DNA of 59,086 nucleotides from Bacillota bacterium. GTDB lineage: Bacteria; Bacillota; Sulfobacillia; UBA3575; DUQP01. The stretch lies in contig DUQP01000007.1 in the NCBI GenBank assembly GCA_012837735.1, positions 1-59,086 of the forward strand, given 5' to 3'. The translations under genes were made by a program, and so were the position numbers. Below are positions 32,567 through 40,038 of the stretch, piece by piece. A model generated the notes under the pieces. The model was not told the origin of the DNA. It did not search any database and saw nothing but the letters and a program-made list of their open reading frames with translations. Numbering within the stretch: position 1 is the stretch's first letter; each line of letters starts with the position of its first letter.

Positions 32567-33610
32567 CTATGTGAGGGCGTGCCGCGGTGGCAGGCCTCTG
32601 GCGCCGGCCAACCGGGCCGCTAGGTAAATGGCTTCCAACATCGGTCCCGGATTTGCCCGGCCCGCCCCGGCGATGTCAAAAGCGGTACCGTGACAAGGGG
32701 TGGTGATCGGGTAGGGGAAACCCCCTTGTACTGTCACCCCACTATTAAACCCAAGCAGTTTCATGGCGATCTGGCCCTGGTCGTGATACATGGTGATTAC
32801 CGCATCCAGATCCCGTTTTAACCGCCGGAAAATGGTGTCTGCCGGGTACGGTCCGCGGGCGTCAATGCCGTCCTGGCGGGCTTGCGTGATGGCAGGAAGA
32901 ATCACATCCTGTTCCTCATGACCGAATATGCCGCCCTCTCCGCCATGGGGGTTGAGGGCCGCCACACCTAGGCGGGGCTTAGTGATGCCAGCTTTGCGCA
33001 AAGTTTGGTCAGCCAACCGGATTGCTGCCCCGACCCGCTCTTCATCAATGCTGTCTGCCACCTCCCGTAAGGGGATGTGGGAGGTGACGCGGGTCGTCCA
33101 AATGCCATCTGTGTAGTTGATCTCCCCATATGTACCCTGCCAGCCGCTCTTTTTGCTCAGCCAGTGGGCAAATAAGCGCAGTTCGTCCCCGTGCTGGTTA
33201 CCGCCCAAATACATGGCTTGTTTGTTCAAAGGAGCATAAACCAAAGCATCCGCCTGTTTGGCCACCAACATGTCCAAAGCGGTCTCCAATTGTTTCATCA
33301 CAACGCTGCCACACAGGGCGCTTTCTTTGCCCAGCTGGTAGTCAGCGGGGTCTATGTCCTTCGTATCCCATAGGGCCAATTCACCGCTAAAAAAGGGCAC
33401 ACTGCGGGGATCGCAGTAACGATGGATGGGAAAGGGAGTATTGGCACCGGCGATCGCAGCCCCTTGAGCTAGCACCCGTTTATCCATGATCAAAAATGGC
33501 CGGCAGCAGATTAAAATATGGTGCCGGAGCCGATATATCAGTTTGGCAATCAGTTCCGGACCGATCCCGCTGGGATCGCCGGCCAGGACCAAAAGGCGGG
33601 GTTTTTTCAT
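32567..33610 (-). CDS. pdxA2: 4-hydroxythreonine-4-phosphate dehydrogenase family protein (PdxA2 type)
   Basis: A 347-residue NAD- and metal-dependent oxidative decarboxylase. Conserved blocks: GDPSGIGPE, APLNKQAM, NPHGGEGGIFG, the metal-binding HDQGQIAMK and TPCHGTAFDIAGAG. PdxA proper acts in vitamin B6 synthesis, while PdxA2 paralogues oxidise phosphorylated sugar acids such as 4-phospho-D-threonate or -erythronate. Its operon with a carboxylate-sensing two-component system and next to a carboxylate transporter favours the catabolic role. The DUF1537 kinase that usually supplies the phosphorylated substrate is not in the window. Ribosome-binding site AAGGAGG. Confidence 0.88.
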   Translation of the reverse strand: MKKPRLLVLAGDPSGIGPELIAKLIYRLRHHILICCRPFLIMDKRVLAQGAAIAGANTPFPIHRYCDPRSVPFFSGELALWDTKDIDPADYQLGKESALCGSVVMKQLETALDMLVAKQADALVYAPLNKQAMYLGGNQHGDELRLFAHWLSKKSGWQGTYGEINYTDGIWTTRVTSHIPLREVADSIDEERVGAAIRLADQTLRKAGITKPRLGVAALNPHGGEGGIFGHEEQDVILPAITQARQDGIDARGPYPADTIFRRLKRDLDAVITMYHDQGQIAMKLLGFNSGVTVQGGFPYPITTPCHGTAFDIAGAGRANPGPMLEAIYLAARLAGARGLPPRHALT

Positions 33611-33753
33611 CGTTTTTGGCCTCCTTGTGGGGGTTAGGGATTCCTTCTAAGAAAACGTATTAAGTAAACTCCCTGCTTATGACCGCAACATCAGCAGCAG
33701 ACAGCAGGTAAATGGAAAAATATGTCGAATGGCAGAATCTGGAGGAGATGGGG

Positions 33754-35067
33754 ATGTGGAAACGCTTCTTGGTGGCTTTCCTGCTGGCAACGATCGCGGT
33801 TGTGCCCTGTCTGCCGGTGCAAGGCGTGCCGGTGTTTATCCCTGCTCCGCCACCTGATGACCATGGCCAGAACGCCTGGCCGGTCTATGACATTCAAGCC
33901 TGCTACGATCCCGGCTCGGGCCTTATCAGGGGCGATCTTCTGTTGGCCGGCCAAGGCCAACTGACGCAATTCAATATACCTGCCAATGCGCCGTACGGAG
34001 CCGGCGCCCATCTGACGGTGCAAGGGGTCTGGTGCGATGGCCAGCCCGTGCCTTGGGATTTGCAGGGAGATTGCCTTCAAGTCACATCGGAAGAGACACA
34101 ATATACCAAAATACTGCATATCTCATTTCAGACCCAAGTGCCCCAAAAGGCCAACCGCCTTGGCTGTACGGGCGAGACGAGCGTGTTGGCGGGTTGGTAT
34201 CCGCTTTTGTCCCCGGCTGGGGCCAGGGTAGCAGAAGTTCCATACGGTGAACCCTATTTTGCCGAGGCAGCCATCTACCGCGTGCAACTGACGGTTCCCT
34301 GTGGGTACCAGGTCGTGGCCGGATCGTCCCTGACCGGTGTCGGGCATGATGGTGATACCCGGACATGGCATTTCCACAGTCAGCATCCGATCAGGGAGTT
34401 TGCTTGTGTGGTGAGCAAGGACTGGCAAGTGACGGAGACAAGAGCAGGCCACGTTCGTCTGCGGGCATACGCTGATCAGGCCCGCACCGCCTCTCTGGCC
34501 ACCGCAAAAAAAGCCCTGTCCTTTTTCCAAACCATCTATGGTAGTTATCCATACGAATATTTGCATTTAGTCTGGGTGCCGCTCGGTGATTTGGCGGGGA
34601 TGGAGTATCCGGGTTTGATTCTATTGAATTCCACCCGGGTTACCGACCCGCAGGTGGTGGTGCATGAGGTGGCGCACCAGTGGTGGTATAACCTGGTCGG
34701 CAGCGACAGTTGCCGGGAGGCCTGGATCGATGAGGGCCTGGCAGAATACAGTACCCGCCTGTTTTTTGGGGGGCATGCCCTGGCTGGTGCCGGACCTGCA
34801 CCGATCAATCTCTCCCTGGAGGAATACAAAAATAGGGCTGCTTACCGGCTGGTTGTCTATCGGAGCGGGCTGGCATTTTGGTGTCAGGCTGAACAGGCTT
34901 GCGGAAGGCAGGGGCTACAGGATGTTTTGCGGGCTTTGCAAGAGCGGTATCGCTTTCAAATAGTGCGCGGAGAGGAGGTCCTAGAGTACCTGCGGCAGTA
35001 TGGGTTGCCTGCTGAGGTGGAGATGAAGTTCTTTCCCGTCAGTGAGGCAGAGGCTGATTTAAGGTAG
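33754..35067 (+). CDS. Secreted M1-type zinc metallopeptidase
   Basis: A 437-residue gluzincin of the M1 aminopeptidase fold. The zinc site is H304-E305-H308 (HEVAHQWWYN) with E327 nineteen residues on (EAWIDEGLAEYS), and GMEYPG (282-287) matches the exopeptidase substrate loop. A Sec signal peptide spans about residues 1-24. The C-terminal helical domain of full M1 enzymes is missing, so the protein is about half their size. The ATG at 33754 has GGAGG eight bases upstream and gives the signal peptide; an earlier ATG at 33712 does not. Divergent from pdxA2. Confidence 0.87.
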   Translation: MWKRFLVAFLLATIAVVPCLPVQGVPVFIPAPPPDDHGQNAWPVYDIQACYDPGSGLIRGDLLLAGQGQLTQFNIPANAPYGAGAHLTVQGVWCDGQPVPWDLQGDCLQVTSEETQYTKILHISFQTQVPQKANRLGCTGETSVLAGWYPLLSPAGARVAEVPYGEPYFAEAAIYRVQLTVPCGYQVVAGSSLTGVGHDGDTRTWHFHSQHPIREFACVVSKDWQVTETRAGHVRLRAYADQARTASLATAKKALSFFQTIYGSYPYEYLHLVWVPLGDLAGMEYPGLILLNSTRVTDPQVVVHEVAHQWWYNLVGSDSCREAWIDEGLAEYSTRLFFGGHALAGAGPAPINLSLEEYKNRAAYRLVVYRSGLAFWCQAEQACGRQGLQDVLRALQERYRFQIVRGEEVLEYLRQYGLPAEVEMKFFPVSEAEADLR

Positions 35068-35093
35068 TGATACAAGCTGAATTTTTTGGCCTA

Positions 35094-35120
35094 TAAAGTT
35101 TCGTACCATATTGTCGATAG
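35094..35120 (+). promoter_or_regulatory. Sigma-28 (SigD) promoter of the flgM operon
   Basis: TAAAGTTT (35094-35101), an 11-base spacer and GTCGATAG (35113-35120), which matches the flagellar sigma-28 consensus TAAAGTTT-N11-GCCGATAA at 14 of 16 positions. It lies about 40 bases before flgM and just after the peptidase stop. Confidence 0.9.
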
Positions 35121-35158
35121 CCTTACTGTAGAGGGAAAGTGAGCGGGGGTGGCAGAGG

Positions 35159-35422
35159 ATGAAAATCACGGGTAGCGGCCCGGTGGAATGGCAGCGCATC
35201 CAGGACACATACCGGCGCACCCAACGAGAACCCAGGGCTGCTGCTGGAGACCGGGCGGAAATTTCCGCCCAGGGACGATTGTTGGCCAAGCTGCACAGTG
35301 AAGCCATGGCTGACGGGATGAGGACAGAAAAAACAGCCGCCCTGAAAGCACAAATAGAGGCCGGTACCTATCATGTCTCCACGGACCAGCTTGTGGCAGC
35401 GATCATGAAGGAGATCGGCTAA
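35159..35422 (+). CDS. flgM: Anti-sigma-28 factor FlgM
   Basis: An 87-residue protein that holds flagellar sigma-28 inactive until it is exported through the finished hook. The C-terminal half has the FlgM features: AEISAQGRLLAKLHSEA, then IEAGTYHVSTDQLVAAIMKEI. It is driven by the sigma-28 promoter just upstream, so it provides negative feedback. The stop shares one base with the flgN start. Confidence 0.9.
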   Translation: MKITGSGPVEWQRIQDTYRRTQREPRAAAGDRAEISAQGRLLAKLHSEAMADGMRTEKTAALKAQIEAGTYHVSTDQLVAAIMKEIG

Positions 35423-35796
35423 TGCGGGGCCTGGCGGAGATTTTACAGGAAGAATTGGATACCGTGCAAAACCTGCGTGATGTGGCGGTTAGGGAGCGGA
35501 ATGCCCTGCGCATTGATGATCTGGAGGGCATCACGGCTGCCACCGCCGCCAAGGAAAGATTAGCGCGGCGGTTGGGTGAATTGGAGCGGGAACGACAGCA
35601 AGCCGTGGAGGCTTTGCATGGAGAAACAGAAGCAGTGGCCGAATTGAAGGAGCGTTTGCAGGGAGCAGTGGCCCAACTGAAAGACCTCAGCACTACAAAC
35701 CTGCTCTTAACCCGGCAGTTATTGCACTATGTGCGCAAGGTGTTGTTATTACTGGATCCTGAGCAAATGAGCGGCAGGTTCGACCGCACTGTCTAG
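35422..35796 (+). CDS. flgN: Flagellar export chaperone FlgN
   Basis: A 124-residue, almost wholly helical, charged protein. The coiled-coil pattern and C-terminal LLLTRQLLHYVRKVLLLL helix fit FlgN, which holds the hook-filament junction proteins FlgK and FlgL before export. It sits directly before those two genes, in the usual order. Start at TAATG overlap with flgM. Confidence 0.88.
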   Translation: MRGLAEILQEELDTVQNLRDVAVRERNALRIDDLEGITAATAAKERLARRLGELERERQQAVEALHGETEAVAELKERLQGAVAQLKDLSTTNLLLTRQLLHYVRKVLLLLDPEQMSGRFDRTV

Positions 35797-35807
35797 GAGG
35801 TGGGGGA

Positions 35808-37349
35808 ATGGCGGGCACCTTTTTTGGTTTTTACACTGCCCTGCGGGGCATGATGGCCCAGCGGCACGGCGTTTACACCACCAGCCATAATGTGGCGAAC
35901 GCCAACACGGAGGGGTTTTCCCGCCAGCGGGTTGTGTTGGAGGCCACCCCTGCCTATCCCGTGCCGGCCCTGAATGAACCCGGTGGCACGGGCTGGCAGA
36001 TCGGCACCGGTGTCAATGTGCAGGAGACCACACGCGTGCGGGATCGTTTTTTGGATGGTCAGATCCGCCGTGAGAGCGGTATCCTTGGCCAGTGGGACGA
36101 GGTGCAGGATGTGCTCGGTAACGTCGAGGTGGTATTCAACGAACCGAATGACCATGGCCTGAATGCCCTGTTCGCTAAGTTCTGGGGGGCCTGGCAGGAG
36201 CTAGCTATGTATGGGGAGAGCTCGCCGGTGCGCACCAATGTGGTCGAGTTCGGTAAGTCGTTGGCCGAAGCCCTCAACCACAGCGCTCGACAACTGGTTG
36301 CCATCCAGGCCGACATCGATACCGCGATTGCGATCAACGCCCAGGAGATTAACTCCATGGCTAAGCAAATAGCGGCCTTGAACAGGCAGATCAAGAACAT
36401 CACTCTCGCTGGCGATGCCCCGAACGATCTGCTTGATCGGAGAGATTTGTTGCTGGACAGACTGAGCGAGTTCGTCGACTGCCAGGTGGCGGAACACAGC
36501 GTGCTGGTAAATGGGCAAATGGTGTCCGATGGACAAGTGCGGGTGCTGGTGGATGGCCGGGCTCTGGTAGACATCGATGCTGCTGGTGACAGCTTCGGGA
36601 ACGAAGTGGCAGTGGGCGAGACAGGTGAAGAACCCTGGCAACTATATTGGGCGGGTGATCCGGCACCGAGGACGGAGATCGCTCCCGGACAGGGGCGGAT
36701 AGCCGGTTTGCAGCAAGCCCGGGCCAGTGTGCAGGAATACCGGGACCGCCTGGATGTGTTGGCCAGGGGTTTGGCGGAAAACATCAACGCCCTGCACCGG
36801 GGCGGATACGACCTCCACGGGCAGCCAGTGGATAGCGACGGACTGGCGGACACTGATGCCTGTGAAAATTACTTTGTCGCCCTGGGCGACCCGCCTGGTT
36901 TAGGTGATATTAGCCAGGCCGGCATCACCGCCGCCAATATCGGAGTCAACCTGAACCTGGTAAATGACGTCAGCAGGCTGGCGGCGGCCGCTACAGGCAG
37001 TGGCCAGGGTGAGGCGGGCAATGCCCTGAAGATTGCCCAATTAAAAGACCAACTGCTGGAGGTCGGTGGTGGCACCATGACTCCGGCCACCAGTGGCGTT
37101 ACCCTGGACGACTACTACCGGAACATGATCGCCCGCCTGGGAGTGGAAGCGGCCGAGGCGGAGCGGATGACGGAAAACCAGACTGTGCTGGTTGATCAGC
37201 TCACATGGCGCAAGCAATCCGTTGCCGGGGTCTCATTGGATGAAGAGATGGGGTTGATGCTGCAATACCAGCGCGGTTATGAAGCATCGGCCAGGATGAT
37301 TACTACATTGAATGAGATGTTAGAGACAATCATCCACCGATTGGGATAG
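35808..37349 (+). CDS. flgK: Flagellar hook-associated protein 1 (FlgK)
   Basis: A 513-residue hook-filament junction protein. The N-terminus has the rod/hook signature SHNVANANTEGFSRQRV, and the C-terminus ends in the axial heptad region (GVSLDEEMGLMLQYQRGYEASARMITTLNEMLETII). Both ends pack in the filament core and the middle forms the outer domain. Exported by the flagellar type III system. Confidence 0.97.
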   Translation: MAGTFFGFYTALRGMMAQRHGVYTTSHNVANANTEGFSRQRVVLEATPAYPVPALNEPGGTGWQIGTGVNVQETTRVRDRFLDGQIRRESGILGQWDEVQDVLGNVEVVFNEPNDHGLNALFAKFWGAWQELAMYGESSPVRTNVVEFGKSLAEALNHSARQLVAIQADIDTAIAINAQEINSMAKQIAALNRQIKNITLAGDAPNDLLDRRDLLLDRLSEFVDCQVAEHSVLVNGQMVSDGQVRVLVDGRALVDIDAAGDSFGNEVAVGETGEEPWQLYWAGDPAPRTEIAPGQGRIAGLQQARASVQEYRDRLDVLARGLAENINALHRGGYDLHGQPVDSDGLADTDACENYFVALGDPPGLGDISQAGITAANIGVNLNLVNDVSRLAAAATGSGQGEAGNALKIAQLKDQLLEVGGGTMTPATSGVTLDDYYRNMIARLGVEAAEAERMTENQTVLVDQLTWRKQSVAGVSLDEEMGLMLQYQRGYEASARMITTLNEMLETIIHRLG

Positions 37350-37359
37350 GGGGATAACG

Positions 37360-38271
37360 ATGCGGATCACCAACCAAATGCTTTACCGCGGAGTGGTCAG
37401 GCGAATTAATGAAAACCTGTCCCGCATGGCACACTACCAGGAACAGATGGCCACCGGCCAATCCGTTAACAGGCCTTCCGATGATCCCGGGGCGGTGGCA
37501 CGCCTGTTGACACTACAGACTGTCTTGGCAGAGAACGAACAGTATCGGCATAACATGGAAAACGCCCAGGGGTGGGTGGATGCTTCGGAGAGGGCGTTGG
37601 CACTGGCCACGGATACTCTGCAGCGCGCCAGGGAGTTGGCAGTCAGCGGGGCGAACGGCAGCATGCCGGATACATCATTAAGAGCCCTGGCGATGGAGGT
37701 AGAGGAGCTGAATAACGAATTATTAGAAACGGCCAATCTATCTTACGGTGGGCGATTCCTGTTTGGCGGGGGTTTGACCACGACGGCTCCGTTTGCCAGG
37801 GCTGGCAGCGTGATATATAACGGTGATACGGAGGACCTGGATTGGGAGGTCGCTCCCGGGGTGACGATGACGGTGAATGTGCACGGGCAGGAAGCGTTTA
37901 TGAGCGCCGTGGATGCTGATGGGGACGGCGTGCGCGAAATGAGCATTTTTCAACTACTGGATGACCTACAAGCGGCCCTGTTCAGTGGTGACCAGGCGTC
38001 TGTAGAGGCCAATATTGATGAGTTTGAAGCGGCAATCGACCACCTGTTGGATGTGCGGGCCACCCTGGGCGCCCGCAGCAACCGGTTGACGATGGCGATT
38101 GGACGACTGGATGACACTCAGATCAGCCTCACAAGTACCATTTCGCGCCTGGGAGATATCGATTTGGCGGAAATCGTCGCCATTTACAAGAACCAGGAAA
38201 GCGTTTACCGGGCGGCGCTGTCGACCGGAGCCATGGTGTTGCAGCCCAGTTTAATCGACTACCTGAGGTGA
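37360..38271 (+). CDS. flgL: Flagellar hook-associated protein 3 (FlgL)
   Basis: A 303-residue junction protein. It opens RITNQMLYRGVVRRINENLSRM with the NRPSDDPGAVARLLTLQ flagellin-like motif, and closes with the helical YKNQESVYRAALSTGAMVLQPSLIDYL. Last gene of the flgM unit; a hairpin with a T-rich tail follows. Confidence 0.95.
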   Translation: MRITNQMLYRGVVRRINENLSRMAHYQEQMATGQSVNRPSDDPGAVARLLTLQTVLAENEQYRHNMENAQGWVDASERALALATDTLQRARELAVSGANGSMPDTSLRALAMEVEELNNELLETANLSYGGRFLFGGGLTTTAPFARAGSVIYNGDTEDLDWEVAPGVTMTVNVHGQEAFMSAVDADGDGVREMSIFQLLDDLQAALFSGDQASVEANIDEFEAAIDHLLDVRATLGARSNRLTMAIGRLDDTQISLTSTISRLGDIDLAEIVAIYKNQESVYRAALSTGAMVLQPSLIDYLR

Positions 38272-38309
38272 AAAGAATATCCCAATATAAATAAAAAAAA
38301 TATCCCGGG

Positions 38310-38335
38310 AGCGCCCGCCAGGGCGCTTTCCTATT
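38310..38335 (+). terminator. Terminator after flgL
   Basis: Perfect 7-bp stem AGCGCCC / GGGCGCT with a GCCA loop and a T-rich tail (TTCCTATTT). Confidence 0.75.
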
Positions 38336-38359
38336 TGGAAAAAATTATCAACTAGGTCT

Positions 38360-38386
38360 TCAGGGTCTGGATTAACAGCCGATACA
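38360..38386 (+). promoter_or_regulatory. Probable sigma-28 promoter of the flagellin gene
   Basis: The -10 element GCCGATAC (38379-38386) is nearly perfect. Eleven bases before it, TTCAGGGT (38360-38367) matches the -35 element only partly. Position, about 180 bases before the flagellin start and after a terminator, supports it. Confidence 0.6.
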
Positions 38387-38412
38387 TTAAGTAAGCGGAA
38401 AGAGAAGGGAGG

Positions 38413-38559
38413 TTGCTGAGGAACGAGGTCCGGAATTCAACTCATGGTGCTAATAGCGGCCATGTTTGGCAGCTGCGCGAAGCGGAACGCAACAGCCTGA
38501 AGCGCCGGCAGGACCTAGTTACAGGCAACCTCACCGCAAGACCAAAGAGAAGGGGGTAG
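38413..38559 (+). CDS. Possible 48-residue ORF in the flagellin leader
   Basis: A TTG-started frame runs without stops from 38413 to a TAG at 38557-38559, which falls inside the flagellin ribosome-binding site. The peptide is basic (segments QLREAERNSLKRRQ and TARPKRRG). GGGAGG precedes the TTG but with almost no spacing, so the start is poor. It may simply be a long untranslated leader. Confidence 0.25.
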   Translation: MLRNEVRNSTHGANSGHVWQLREAERNSLKRRQDLVTGNLTARPKRRG

Positions 38560-38564
38560 AAAAC

Positions 38565-39920
38565 ATGCGTATCAACCACAACATTGCGGCCCTGAACACA
38601 TTCCGGCAGTTGACTGCCAACACCGTCGGGGCCAACAAGTCGCTGGAGAAACTATCATCGGGTTTGCGCATCAATCGCGCTGGGGACGATGCCGCTGGCC
38701 TGGCCATTTCGGAAAAGATGCGGGGTCAGATCCGCTGTCTGGAGATGGCTTCCAAGAACGCCCAGGATGGCATCTCGTTGATTCAGACTGCGGAAGGTGC
38801 CCTGACGGAGTGCCACAGTATCTTGAACCGGATGCGCGAGTTGGCGGTGCAGGCCTCCAACGATACCAACACGGCGGAAGACCGGGCTCAGCTCCAGCAG
38901 GAGATCGACCAGCTGGTGGATGAGATCGACCGGATTGCCAACACCACCGAATTCAACACCAAGAAATTGTTGAACGGGAACATCGGCGTCAGCATCAGCG
39001 ATGCTTCCGTGCTCAGCAAGGTCGACATGACCGCCGATACCAAGAATGGCACATACGTGATCACCCTGGCTGGTGCCACCCTCGGTACTCAGGCCACCAC
39101 GGGCGTAGAACCCACTGATGCTAGCGGTCTGGCCCAGGGCACGGGTACGGTGACTGTGAACGGGGTGGACTTTGCGGTCGACACCACCACTAAGCTGGCG
39201 GACCTGGCCGCTGAAATTACGAACAAAGTGGAGGGCGTAGAAGCGGTCTATGACAGCACCCTGAACACATTCGAGATCCGGACCTTGGATGTGGGGGCGG
39301 ATCAGACCCTGACCGTCCAGGCCAGCAGCGCCAACTTGATTAACACGGAAGACTGGACAACTGCGGTCAGTGCTACCGGCACAAACATCTCCGGTGTGGA
39401 TGTGGACGGGATGGGCGCGGACACGAACGTGGCCTATGACGGCAACAAAGTGATGGTAATGGCGGGCAACGCCAAGGGCTTGGAATTTGTCGTCACCAAT
39501 ACCGCAGACGTCACGATTACAGTCGGCGGCTCCCTGAATTTCCACATCGGCGCCAATGAAGGCCAGACCATGAACGTGACAATCAACGCCATGGATGCCC
39601 AGAACCTGGGTGTGGCGGCATTGGATGTCACCACAACACTGGGGGCGGAAGACGCCATTGCTACAATTGATTCTGCTGTGCAGGAAGTTTCGGCAGCCCG
39701 TTCCAAACTCGGCGCTTACCAGAACCGCCTGGAGCACACCATCAACAACCTGGGAGCGGCCTCCGAGAACCTGACCACTGCTGAATCCCGGATCCGGGAC
39801 GTGGATATGGCGAAAGAAATGATGGAGTTCACCAAGTACAACATCTTGCAGCAGGCCGCCACTGCGATGCTGGCGCAAGCCAACATGCAGCCGCAGTCTG
39901 TATTGCAGCTGTTGCAATAG
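38565..39920 (+). CDS. hag: Flagellin
   Basis: A 451-residue filament protein. The N-terminal D0/D1 region (1-150) has MRINHNIAALNTFRQL, LSSGLRINRAGDDAAGLAISEKM and LNRMRELAVQASNDTN; the C-terminal D1/D0 region ends with AQANMQPQSVLQLLQ. The middle (about 165-365) is a variable outer domain with a flagellin IN-like motif (TVTVNGVDFAVD). The ATG at 38565 follows GAGAAGGGGG; an in-frame upstream extension is rejected. Likely exported with help from FliS. No fliW or csrA gene is next to it. Confidence 0.97.
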   Translation: MRINHNIAALNTFRQLTANTVGANKSLEKLSSGLRINRAGDDAAGLAISEKMRGQIRCLEMASKNAQDGISLIQTAEGALTECHSILNRMRELAVQASNDTNTAEDRAQLQQEIDQLVDEIDRIANTTEFNTKKLLNGNIGVSISDASVLSKVDMTADTKNGTYVITLAGATLGTQATTGVEPTDASGLAQGTGTVTVNGVDFAVDTTTKLADLAAEITNKVEGVEAVYDSTLNTFEIRTLDVGADQTLTVQASSANLINTEDWTTAVSATGTNISGVDVDGMGADTNVAYDGNKVMVMAGNAKGLEFVVTNTADVTITVGGSLNFHIGANEGQTMNVTINAMDAQNLGVAALDVTTTLGAEDAIATIDSAVQEVSAARSKLGAYQNRLEHTINNLGAASENLTTAESRIRDVDMAKEMMEFTKYNILQQAATAMLAQANMQPQSVLQLLQ

Positions 39921-39926
39921 ATTACC

Positions 39927-39950
39927 GGGAGGTCCCTTTTAGGGTCTCCC
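39927..39950 (+). terminator. Hairpin after flagellin
   Basis: Imperfect stem GGGAGGTCCC / GGGTCTCCC with one bulge and a TTTTA loop, six bases after the stop. No T-run, so it may slow decay of the abundant flagellin mRNA rather than stop transcription fully. Confidence 0.45.
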
Positions 39951-40038
39951 TAATCACACAGGTCTTCCCGCCGGCCCGGCAGGGTTAGCACCCCTTTCCC
40001 ACCGGGTCGGCCGGGATGACTTTAATGAGGTGACGAGG

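Noticed and set aside
38655-39917. 420-codon open frame on the minus strand of flagellin
   Set aside because: It mirrors the flagellin gene, whose ends are strongly conserved; the mirror peptide is His/Val-rich without recognisable features.
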